Shown here piece after piece: positions 5,668 to 12,012 of a stretch of 38,112 nucleotides of DNA. How positions within the stretch are numbered: position 1 is the stretch's first letter; the number at the start of each line of letters is the position of its first letter. Both the position numbers and the translations under genes were made by a program. Source of the DNA: a virus; the IMG/VR virus record IMGVR_UViG_3300006030_000014, positions 1 through 38,112 of that record. One strand, given 5' to 3'. Under the pieces are notes generated by a model. That model made no database searches, was not told the origin of the DNA, and saw only the letters and a list, made by a program, of their open reading frames with translations.

Positions 5668-5828
5668 ACATTGTGATCGGTTATGGCCGGATTATTTATG
5701 TCGATATCTACGAGTCATGGGTGCTCCCCGGAGGGACGTACACAAAGAGTCAAGAAATCGCAGAGTCCACCGCTCGATTGATTGATGAATTGACTCGTCA
5801 GCATCAGGATCGCCACAAATGGGATTGA
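5637..5828 (+). CDS. Small protein, unknown function
   Basis: A 63-residue acidic protein starting at an ATG inside the end of the HTH gene (31-base overlap). It has a beta-rich first half and a helical Glu/Arg-rich second half ending DRHKWD. No motif is recognised. The overlaps with both neighbours and its even codon use support translation. Confidence 0.6.
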   Translation: MDQAHFDHPLNIVIGYGRIIYVDIYESWVLPGGTYTKSQEIAESTARLIDELTRQHQDRHKWD

Positions 5829-6031
5829 CTGCTTGGTTCAACCCCACACAAAAGCCTCGACGCGCTGGCGTCTATCAACGACGCCATCGCCATCACGGGT
5901 TTTATGTATGGGCATTGTGGGACGGATCGAAATGGATGCGAGGCTGTTCAACGGTTAATGAGGCCGCAACAGAAACACAATCATCAACTCATCAATTGAC
6001 GGGCTTTTATTGGCGAGGTCTTTTGAAATGA
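5819..6031 (+). CDS. Small conserved phage protein, unknown
   Basis: A 70-residue protein of a type I recall from proteobacterial phage early regions: NPTQKPRRAGVYQRR, then WALWDGSKW, then QLTGFYWRGL near the end. The recurrent P-x2-P-x2-GVY, W-x-W and WRGL pattern suggests a compact beta-sheet domain of unknown function. It overlaps the preceding stop by ten bases and ends in an ATGA overlap with the next gene. Confidence 0.65.
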   Translation: MGLTAWFNPTQKPRRAGVYQRRHRHHGFYVWALWDGSKWMRGCSTVNEAATETQSSTHQLTGFYWRGLLK

Positions 6032-6327
6032 CAGCAAACTCTATCCAGTTTTATTCCGGTTCCGCAGGAATCGAAGTCCTCAGGCTGTCCAAAGATGGAG
6101 TCTGGGCAAACCCAGAGATTCCCGCTGATGATGCAGCTAAGTTGGTTCTTGAAGCTATTGACTACAACATCAAAATGTTGGTTCAGAAAGCAGTTGAAGA
6201 AGAGCGTGAGGCGTGTGCGAAAGTGTGCATGGAAATAGAGCAGTCTGAGCCGCTGTCCAATCGCGTCGGTTGGGAACATGGCACCGTTGATTGCGCTGCA
6301 GCCATCAGAGCAAGGGGAGAGAAATGA
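6028..6327 (+). CDS. Small protein with a conserved C-terminal helix, unknown
   Basis: A 99-residue protein. The start at 6028 overlaps the previous stop (ATGA) and is better than a TTG at 6010. The beta-rich N-terminus (FYSGSAGIEVLRLSKDGVW) is followed by a helical tail, EEEREACAKVCMEIEQ, and AAAIRARGE at the end. This tail recurs in many unrelated small early phage proteins that I have seen. Function unknown. Confidence 0.65.
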   Translation: MTANSIQFYSGSAGIEVLRLSKDGVWANPEIPADDAAKLVLEAIDYNIKMLVQKAVEEEREACAKVCMEIEQSEPLSNRVGWEHGTVDCAAAIRARGEK

Positions 6328-6569
6328 CACAACCAGAAGCACTACGTCTGGCTGACCATCTAGAGCGTGAATACTATGTGCCAGCAGCTTATGAACTGCG
6401 CCGCTTGTATTCGGTGAATCAGGAGTTGCTGGAGGCGTTGAAAGATGCAGCCGAATGTATCGAAAGCTGGGGCGAATATGCCAGCGATTACTTTCAAGAC
6501 AAGCATGATTTGGCAGGTGACGTTAATCGCATTCGGGCGGTCATTGCAAAAGCAGAGGGAAAGACATGA
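6324..6569 (+). CDS. Small helical protein, unknown
   Basis: An 81-residue all-helical protein (TQPEALRLADHLEREY, then ELLEALKDAAECIESWGEYA). An ATGA overlap fixes the start at 6324. It resembles the short coiled-coil proteins common in these early operons, and no catalytic motif is present. It is followed by another ATGA overlap. Confidence 0.65.
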   Translation: MTQPEALRLADHLEREYYVPAAYELRRLYSVNQELLEALKDAAECIESWGEYASDYFQDKHDLAGDVNRIRAVIAKAEGKT

Positions 6570-7228
6570 CACCACTTGTTCAAGAAGCTGTGCGGCTTGC
6601 TCCGCATCCAGAAACAGCAATGTGGTTTGACGTTGGCACGATGGAGCCGTTGTCAGAGGCAAAGCGTTATCCAGTGGATGTTCTAATGCACCCACCATTC
6701 CAGCGGACGGGCATTGCAGGCGTGGACTCTAAGGGTCGTAAATTCAGTCTGTGGCTGACCGCCGGAGAAAATAGCGTCACCACTGCTGGCTGCACGATGG
6801 AGCCTGTCAGCTACTTTGCGCCGTTCGCGTATCTCAAAACAGACGATGGAATGAGGTACTACAACAACAATAAAGAGGTTAGCAAGGCAGAGATTGATCC
6901 AGTGCTGCGAATGGTCTGCGCCGTTCTGAGCAAGCTATCAATAGGAGGCCAAGCCTACAAGCCCACTCCCAAGCCCACGTTTCTAAATAAGAAGCGCATG
7001 GCAAAAGGAAAGCCTGCTCTGACCTTTGATTGGCACACTGTGGAGATTGGGCCAAAGACTGAGAAGAACGAGGCGCAAGGAGGTACTCACGCAAGCCCGA
7101 GATTGCACGACAGGAGAGGTCATTGGCGTTTCATCAAAAAGACTCAGCGGCAGGTCTGGGTGAAGTCCTGCAAGGTTGGAGACGCCAGCAAGGGTGTCGT
7201 GTTCAAAGATTATGAGGTGACGGTATGA
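6566..7228 (+). CDS. Conserved phage protein, unknown (220 aa)
   Basis: The largest unknown protein of the early operon, 220 residues. The N-terminal two thirds is a mixed fold without a motif I can name. The last 50 residues, GGTHASPRLHDRRGHWR, then VWVKSCKVGD and VVFKDYEV, form a basic beta module that I recall at the C-terminus of other phage proteins with a similar H-x-SP-x5-RRGH-x-R pattern. The His/Arg clusters suggest nucleic-acid or metal binding, but that is inference. Confidence 0.65.
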   Translation: MTPLVQEAVRLAPHPETAMWFDVGTMEPLSEAKRYPVDVLMHPPFQRTGIAGVDSKGRKFSLWLTAGENSVTTAGCTMEPVSYFAPFAYLKTDDGMRYYNNNKEVSKAEIDPVLRMVCAVLSKLSIGGQAYKPTPKPTFLNKKRMAKGKPALTFDWHTVEIGPKTEKNEAQGGTHASPRLHDRRGHWRFIKKTQRQVWVKSCKVGDASKGVVFKDYEVTV

Positions 7229-7605
7229 ACATCATCGTAGACCGCGCAGTGATTGAGCAGGCGTTGGAGGCGTTGGAAGAAGCCGAAAACGTGCTCACAT
7301 GGGATGGATTTCAAAGAGCAGCAGACGCACTACGCGTTGCGCTGGCAGAGCCGGAGCAGGAGCCGGTGGCGTGGATGCTCAAGAGTGGCCACGGCACAGA
7401 GTTCAATGAATGTATAGCCGACGAGCTAAAAGCGTTGACATGGAAAGGCAAGCCTATGTGGGTGCCGCTCTACACCGCCCCACCCAAGCGCAAGCCGCTG
7501 ATTGAAGAAGAGATTGCTTATGCTGTCCGTGAAATTGATTTTCCATCAATCACAGCAATTGCACGAGCCATTGAAGTTGCTCACGGCATTAAGGAGGAAT
7601 CATGA
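7225..7605 (+). CDS. Modular small phage protein, unknown
   Basis: A 126-residue protein in three parts. A helical start carries the 20-residue unit RAVIEQALEALEEAENVLTW. A linker-like EPEQEPVAWMLKSG leads to WVPLYTAPPKRKPL, a segment that recurs in many proteobacterial phage early proteins. A helical end, EEEIAYAVREI, follows. The mosaic look suggests domain shuffling among small phage proteins. It is coupled to both neighbours by ATGA overlaps. Confidence 0.65.
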   Translation: MNIIVDRAVIEQALEALEEAENVLTWDGFQRAADALRVALAEPEQEPVAWMLKSGHGTEFNECIADELKALTWKGKPMWVPLYTAPPKRKPLIEEEIAYAVREIDFPSITAIARAIEVAHGIKEES

Positions 7606-7847
7606 ATCTCAAACAATTTGACAAAGCACTCGAAAACCACGATTGGATGTATATGTACGCCGATGACGGGCGGTGGTATCGAGCTGGTCGAGATAACGCA
7701 ATCAAGCTTGAGCGTATCTCAAAGATGTCACCAGAGCACGAAGAGTTATTTTTGGCGTGGTGCGATTGGGTCAATCAGTGCGATAAAGAAGACTCAACCG
7801 AAAAGAGAGACGAAGTCCGCAGGAGGCTGTGTGGACAGACTAACTAA
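7602..7847 (+). CDS. Small acidic protein, unknown
   Basis: An 81-residue acidic protein rich in aromatic residues near the start (NHDWMYMYADDGRWYRAGRD), with an AAGGAGG ribosome site and an ATGA overlap. Tyr/Trp with Asp/Glu over the whole length gives it a DNA-mimic-like charge, but no fold is recognised. It overlaps the nuclease-like gene that follows by 17 bases. Confidence 0.6.
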   Translation: MNLKQFDKALENHDWMYMYADDGRWYRAGRDNAIKLERISKMSPEHEELFLAWCDWVNQCDKEDSTEKRDEVRRRLCGQTN

Positions 7848-8307
7848 AGAAGGCTTGAACGCTTTAGAACATGAGCGGTATTTCGCCGAATGGTACGAAG
7901 ATCGATTCAATTGCACATGGGTTGAAACCGCTCCAGACAGTCCGGCCCGCGTGGATGCAATGATTATTGAAAAGAATGTTTTAACTGAAATAGTGGAAGT
8001 TAAAGTTCGCTTTGATATGAGCCGCGAGACGCTAAAATCACATCGTCAAAACCGGTGGCTTATCACATGGGACAAGATTGAATCAATATTGACCCTATCA
8101 AAATTGCTTCACGTCCCGGGTATTGCGGCACTGTATATGCCCAATACTAAAGAAGCCCTACTCCAGCAAATCTCTACTCATGATGGCATATTGGTGCCAG
8201 ACGTTTATTTGTCCAATACAGAAACTCAAGCCACTATAAACGGTGGTCGAGCAGTACGAACCAACGCATTTGTCGATATGACCAATGCAATCGCTTTTCC
8301 ACTATGA
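7831..8307 (+). CDS. PD-(D/E)XK-like nuclease
   Basis: A 158-residue protein starting at GTG 7831, with AGGAGG four bases upstream. The stretch ARVD42AMIIEKN, then IVE56VK58VRF, is the D...E-x-K core of the PD-(D/E)XK nuclease superfamily. Residues before it (LEHERYFAEWYEDRF) form the usual leading helix. The remainder, with HVPGIAALYM, is consistent with the closing half of the fold. It could repair phage DNA, degrade host DNA or resolve junctions. A longer frame from 7618 exists but overlaps the previous gene entirely. Confidence 0.65.
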   Translation: MDRLTKEGLNALEHERYFAEWYEDRFNCTWVETAPDSPARVDAMIIEKNVLTEIVEVKVRFDMSRETLKSHRQNRWLITWDKIESILTLSKLLHVPGIAALYMPNTKEALLQQISTHDGILVPDVYLSNTETQATINGGRAVRTNAFVDMTNAIAFPL

Positions 8308-8597
8308 AATGTCCTCAATGCGACCAGCCATCAATCATCCTCGAGACACGGGGTCCAAAGAAGCGCCGCAAAAGAAGGTGCCACAACTTGCACGTCTTTT
8401 GGACGGAAGAGGTGATTGTTCAGAAACGTACCGCCTCCAGTGTGAAGCCAGATCAGTCCTTAAATTACCCTTTCGGGAGCGACGTATTCACCTCAATGAG
8501 ATTGAACGCATCCGAGGAAAGCCCGCTCGAGAGACTCTTGAAGCTGAGATTTGGCGGCAGTTCAAACAGTCTCAATGAGCCGGAGGTTAGCGCGTAA
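8304..8597 (+). CDS. Zinc-ribbon protein, NrdR-like N-terminus
   Basis: The first 38 residues (C3-x2-C6, RKRRCHNLHVFWTEEVI) form a zinc ribbon like the N-terminus of NrdR and of short phage proteins of the form CPxCxxxxxVLETR...RRRxC. The start overlaps the nuclease stop (ATGA). After about residue 40 the sequence loses family character, and another frame (8399-8578) takes over. Either the true protein has acquired a read-on tail or a frameshift has occurred. It may bind nucleic acid. Confidence 0.6.
   Translation: MKCPQCDQPSIILETRGPKKRRKRRCHNLHVFWTEEVIVQKRTASSVKPDQSLNYPFGSDVFTSMRLNASEESPLERLLKLRFGGSSNSLNEPEVSA
8399..8578 (+). CDS. Small helical phage protein overlapping the zinc-ribbon gene
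   Basis: A 59-codon frame from TTG 8399: TYRLQCEARSVLKLPFRERR, then NEIERIRGKPARETLEAEIW. This has the look of a small phage protein family (YR-x2-CEAR-x-VL, ER-x-RG). It overlaps the zinc-ribbon frame almost completely and lacks a clear ribosome site. It could be translated by re-initiation or a frameshift, or be the remnant of a longer gene. It converges with the glycosyltransferase gene, overlapping its end by 17 bases. Confidence 0.45.
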   Translation: MDGRGDCSETYRLQCEARSVLKLPFRERRIHLNEIERIRGKPARETLEAEIWRQFKQSQ

Positions 8598-9614
8598 CCG
8601 CTCATCATCTGGAGCAAATTCAAGAGCTTTGTGAATCATCTCCAAAGCCTCTTCTTTTCTTCCCAAATGATGTGCCGCAATTGCCCCGTAGTCATATGGC
8701 TTTTCAGTCCAGCACGTCGGGTCACAGGTATAGACCAATGCCTTGTCTTTAATTGCTAGGGCCTGTTTAACCGCATAAAGCGATTCTTCCCAATTGGCAA
8801 ATATGTAAGCAAACTCCGCTATTTTGAGCCACGGCTCTCGTGTTTGAGGAGCTTCTGCAACAGCAATTCTTGCCCACTTTATTGCTTCAAACCAATTTTG
8901 TTTGTGAGCATAGCCATCGGCAAGTAGCCGCATGGCATAGCATCGCTCATTAGGCCAATTGGCCTCTGGCATCTCAAGATACTTATGAAGCTCGGTGATG
9001 GCTTCATCCCACAAATGATAGAACGTCAACTCGCGGCAAAAGTAAAATCTGTTTCTAGGGCAGCGTGGGTCTTCTTTGACAGCCATGCGAAGCAGGTCCA
9101 TGTACTGACCGCGAGACTTTGTGGGGTCAGGATGATGACTGACCAAGAGCTTATCGGTGATTGCGTAAACCTCTTTAATGCGGCCATCTGGAACCGGGTA
9201 CTCATGGACCGGGTGGTGCCAACGGTATCCGTGCCGAGCGTGAATCTTCTCGTAATAAAACAGAATGTTATGGCCCCAATCAAACTTGTAGCGCAGTCGA
9301 GTGGTATCAGCAGTCCAAACACGCTCAATCTCTTCCCGCCAGCCGGGTTCTAAAACTTCGTCCAGATCAAGACTGATGACAACATCAATATCTCGTGGAA
9401 GAAGGGCTAGGGCAGCGTTTCTAGCATCATCAAAGCGCCAAGGCGTCACGCATATATCTCGAACCGTAGCGCCGCATTCTAGGGCCTTCTGGACGGTTCC
9501 ATCAGTGCTTCCAGTGTCCGCTATCAGGATTAAATCAGCGTCTTTTGCTGAATCACAGAAGCGTTGAACAAATTGCTCTTCGTTTTTAGAGATTGCGTTG
9601 ACTGCTATTTTCAT
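8562..9614 (-). CDS. GT2-type glycosyltransferase with TPR-like C-terminus
   Basis: A 350-residue protein. Residues 1-45 match the family 2 nucleotide-sugar binding start, with SKNEE and AD33TGSTDGT. D83-L-D85 is the DxD metal/sugar-nucleotide motif. The segment YRWHHPVHEYP (about 128-140) resembles the acceptor side of GT2 enzymes. From about residue 200 the sequence is a series of TPR-like helical pairs (WDEAITELHKYLEMP, then WFEAIKWARIAVAEAP, then KEEALEMIHKALEFAPDD). It is the last gene of the leftward late operon, three bases after the endolysin. Possible targets are a virion protein, such as the GPT-repeat fibre, or host envelope sugars. Confidence 0.85.
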   Translation of the reverse strand: MKIAVNAISKNEEQFVQRFCDSAKDADLILIADTGSTDGTVQKALECGATVRDICVTPWRFDDARNAALALLPRDIDVVISLDLDEVLEPGWREEIERVWTADTTRLRYKFDWGHNILFYYEKIHARHGYRWHHPVHEYPVPDGRIKEVYAITDKLLVSHHPDPTKSRGQYMDLLRMAVKEDPRCPRNRFYFCRELTFYHLWDEAITELHKYLEMPEANWPNERCYAMRLLADGYAHKQNWFEAIKWARIAVAEAPQTREPWLKIAEFAYIFANWEESLYAVKQALAIKDKALVYTCDPTCWTEKPYDYGAIAAHHLGRKEEALEMIHKALEFAPDDERLRANLRLIETV

Positions 9615-9617
9615 GTC

Positions 9618-10094
9618 TTATCCTATAAACAAAGCTCGCTCATCCTTTCGTCGATTTTGCAAGCCCTTAAGAATCTTACCACCGGCCATGCAGTATTTTA
9701 GGAATTCTTCCGCAGCGCCTTCCATATCTCCGCGCAGAATCTTTTGACGGAGGGTGCTACGCTGAAGCGTTCCCAAACCAACATTAAAGCTAAAGCTGAC
9801 AAGAGCATCAAATTGCCCTTGCGTAAGTGGAACAGGGCAGAATCGCTCAACACCGCGCTCAAAGCGGTCAAGATCGTGTCTGAGAATTGCATCTATTTCC
9901 TGCGCTGAAAAAATCCGGTTGTCACCGTCACCCAATTGCACCCGATCTCTTTGATCAATTGGAAGTTTTGCTTGATCCGGGTAAAGAACATGACCGACTC
10001 CAATCGTCCATAGTTTTGCTGGGCAACGGTATGGCTTGTTTCGCACACCTTCATGGTGCTTGATCATGTCAATCGCTAATGGACTGACGTTCAT
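9618..10094 (-). CDS. Endolysin, GH24 (T4-type) lysozyme with Cys in the triad
   Basis: A 158-residue muramidase. HHE15G supplies the catalytic Glu, and LWT30IGVGH follows. In the usual E-x8-D-x5-T triad the Asp position here is C24 (E15-x8-C24-x5-T30), a variant known in some phage GH24 lysozymes and tolerated in T4 lysozyme. FDALVSFSFNVG and NRRKDERALF are the standard C-terminal family motifs. There is no signal peptide or N-terminal membrane anchor, so release needs a holin. It starts by ATGA overlap with the holin-like gene. Confidence 0.9.
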   Translation of the reverse strand: MNVSPLAIDMIKHHEGVRNKPYRCPAKLWTIGVGHVLYPDQAKLPIDQRDRVQLGDGDNRIFSAQEIDAILRHDLDRFERGVERFCPVPLTQGQFDALVSFSFNVGLGTLQRSTLRQKILRGDMEGAAEEFLKYCMAGGKILKGLQNRRKDERALFIG

Positions 10095-10606
10095 TTACCG
10101 AAAGCTCTGCCGCCAAAATGAAATGTGATGATGGCAGCAAACATGATCCGCGTATCTTCATCCCACAGCATCTCGGCCAAGTCCTTGAAGCTGGCTCCGG
10201 TGGTGTAGCCGTGAACGAAAATCAAAATGTCGATCAGCACCAGCAGGAAAAAGAACCCAAGCGTCAGGACGGAGCGCGTGGCAGCGCGTAGGTTAGTAAC
10301 CCACTGAGCAGCGCCCTTGCCAATCTCTTCGTCGTGCTTGTAGATGGCTTCCATCTCGGCTTGCTGCGCTGCGATTTTGGATTGAGTGACCGCAGTAGAG
10401 GTCTGCATCTCTATTTGCTGAGTGTGGATTTCCTCCACTCGCGCTTGCGCCTCAAACCCAGCTTTACGCATTTCAAGCTCGCGCTCAATCTGCATCTTGG
10501 CAAGATCAAGCTCGTGCTTTTTGTCTGCGCGATTCTGGAAGAACTCCAAGAATTTTGGCGTCCCAGACATAAGAAACGAAATCAGCGTTGAAAGTAGAGT
10601 CAACAT
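10091..10606 (-). CDS. Probable holin, 3TM family (GTA-holin-like)
   Basis: A 171-residue membrane protein. A first hydrophobic stretch (LTLLSTLISFLM) is followed by a long charged coiled coil (about residues 25-100). A strong helix, LGFFFLLVLIDILIFVHG, comes next, and a final amphipathic stretch ends FHFGGRAFGK. The NLRAATRSVLTLGFF region resembles the 3TM holin family found next to lysozymes. The ATG at 10606 overlaps the upstream TAA (TAATG); a TTG six codons earlier is less likely. It sits directly before the endolysin, the expected holin place. Confidence 0.7.
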   Translation of the reverse strand: MLTLLSTLISFLMSGTPKFLEFFQNRADKKHELDLAKMQIERELEMRKAGFEAQARVEEIHTQQIEMQTSTAVTQSKIAAQQAEMEAIYKHDEEIGKGAAQWVTNLRAATRSVLTLGFFFLLVLIDILIFVHGYTTGASFKDLAEMLWDEDTRIMFAAIITFHFGGRAFGK

Positions 10607-11070
10607 TACCGTACCGCCTGCCAAACAAGGCTCAAGATTACAAACATCACTGCGCCGACGATAAAGATGACCGTCAGAATGTCAGCGATTTCCTTGGCCT
10701 CTTTCTTCCTGCGAGCTTCCCGATCTTTCTCAGCGCGGGCCTCTTCTATCTCTGCCCGGTGTGCTTCTGCCACCCGAGCCTCAATCTTTGACCACACATC
10801 AGCGTTGCCGCTGTAGATGAACAGGTTTTTTAGTTCGGCCTCAAACTGCTCCTGCTGCATCAACTCCATTTCTATTTGCACGGCCTGCGCCATGCTGGAG
10901 CCGCCTTTTTTCTTGGCCTGCGCTACCGCCTTGGCAGTTTCGTATTTGGCCTCAAAAAACTTGCCAACCAATGGCCCAAGAGAGCGAACGTCATCAACCG
11001 TTGCCTTTGCTTTCTTAATCAGCGCAACAGCAGACTGAACAGCAGCAAAAGCACTTATTGGGTCGATCAT
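10606..11070 (-). CDS. Phage protein with C-terminal membrane anchor, unknown
   Basis: A 154-residue protein: MIDPISAFAAVQSAVALIKK start, a long Ala/Lys/Glu coiled coil (about 40-125), and a C-terminal helix, ILTVIFIVGAVMFVILSLVW. Proteins starting MIDP(I/L)(S/T)AF with this layout occur in the late region of aquatic phages; their function is not known to me. In this cassette it might be an inner-membrane spanin-like or holin-control protein, but no lipobox partner is visible. Confidence 0.65.
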   Translation of the reverse strand: MIDPISAFAAVQSAVALIKKAKATVDDVRSLGPLVGKFFEAKYETAKAVAQAKKKGGSSMAQAVQIEMELMQQEQFEAELKNLFIYSGNADVWSKIEARVAEAHRAEIEEARAEKDREARRKKEAKEIADILTVIFIVGAVMFVILSLVWQAVR

Positions 11071-11408
11071 GACGCACTCGTTTCCACCCTGTCACTTCCT
11101 TTGGAGACAGTGACCTTGCCGCCTTCAATAACAACACTCATTGGTTGCTCTGGCTTGTCAAGACGCTCAATTAAATTGTGCATTACAGCAAACTCGGGCT
11201 TTTCTTGCTTTTCAGCAGTCCCCGCGATGCCGTTCATCATGTTGATGATGGCTACTAACGCGCCGCCAATCATGGTCATCACTGCGGTAATAGCGGCTTC
11301 TGAAAGAAAGTATGACGAGCCTACGCCGATACAAACAATCAGCGTTATATAGAACAGACCAAATCTGCCAATGGATTTCCCGGCGACTTCTTTGGCTGAC
11401 TGTTCCAT
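11067..11408 (-). CDS. Two-helix membrane protein, holin or antiholin candidate
   Basis: A 113-residue protein with two adjacent membrane segments (about 17-35, LFYITLIVCIGVGSSYF, and 38-60, AITAVMTMIGGALVAIINM) and a polar tail of about 45 residues. This class II holin-like layout makes it an alternative or regulatory partner to 10091-10606. It is coupled to both neighbours by 1- to 4-base overlaps. It does not match a family I can name. Confidence 0.6.
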   Translation of the reverse strand: MEQSAKEVAGKSIGRFGLFYITLIVCIGVGSSYFLSEAAITAVMTMIGGALVAIINMMNGIAGTAEKQEKPEFAVMHNLIERLDKPEQPMSVVIEGGKVTVSKGSDRVETSAS

Positions 11409-11641
11409 TACTTGTCCACCTTGTGGTCAAGCTTGGCAAAGATTTGTCGGCAGATATCTTTTAACTCGTCAATATCTCGCCGGTAATCTTCTTTTGCAAC
11501 ATAAAAACGTGGCAAATCCTCTTTGAGCTTGCCTAAATCGACCTTTAGTTCTTTAACAGCATCCCACAATTCACGAGCGAACCAGCCCAGCGCCGCCAAT
11601 GCAGCACCAAGAATGATGTTGATCACGGCCTGCGTTTCCAT
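11408..11641 (-). CDS. Small membrane-anchored coiled-coil protein
   Basis: A 77-residue protein: a single N-terminal membrane helix (INIILGAALAALGWFA), then RELWDAVKELKVDLGKLKED and a charged coiled coil ending DIDELKDICRQIFAKLD. This is a recurrent small late-region protein of proteobacterial phages, function unknown. I chose METQAVINI at 11641 over a start four codons upstream that would overlap the previous stop region. It could belong to the lysis or tail-fibre cassette. Confidence 0.65.
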   Translation of the reverse strand: METQAVINIILGAALAALGWFARELWDAVKELKVDLGKLKEDLPRFYVAKEDYRRDIDELKDICRQIFAKLDHKVDK

Positions 11642-11643
11642 GC

Positions 11644-12003
11644 CTACACCCAAGTTTGCTGGTCTTCATTCCAAACGTGCGATTGACCATCATTCGGATA
11701 CGCTACAGGGCAAACCCATTGGCAAGTTTGTTCATCAAAGGTCCAACTCTCAAATGGTTGTGGAGGTATAAAAGCGTCTAATTGAACGTCATATTTATAA
11801 CCAATCCCGGCAAAATTTTTTCTAAATGGGATTCCGCCATTCAAATGCGCACCATTTTTAGTATTGTAGGACGTTCGTTTTACAGTCAGTCTTAACTCAG
11901 CACTGTAAAACACCTCCCAATCATAAGGGCCTTCATTTTCATCTTTCCCAGTGATAACTTGAATGACAACATTATTTTTGTCAAGAACAGCGTAATTTGC
12001 CAT
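11644..12003 (-). CDS. Tail-fibre-associated protein of aquatic-phage type, unknown
   Basis: A 119-residue beta-rich protein. ANYAVLDKNNVVIQVITGKDE is a compact start. The motif FRKNFAGIGYKYD, DAFIPPQPF-x2-W, then W-x-CPVAYPNDG and WNEDQQTWV, resembles a protein well represented near tail-fibre genes in cyanophages and other aquatic phages. It lies between the collagen-like fibre and the lysis genes, so a tail-fibre accessory or virion role is likely. Nine bases separate it from the fibre gene. Confidence 0.65.
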   Translation of the reverse strand: MANYAVLDKNNVVIQVITGKDENEGPYDWEVFYSAELRLTVKRTSYNTKNGAHLNGGIPFRKNFAGIGYKYDVQLDAFIPPQPFESWTFDEQTCQWVCPVAYPNDGQSHVWNEDQQTWV

Positions 12004-12012
12004 TTATTTGCC

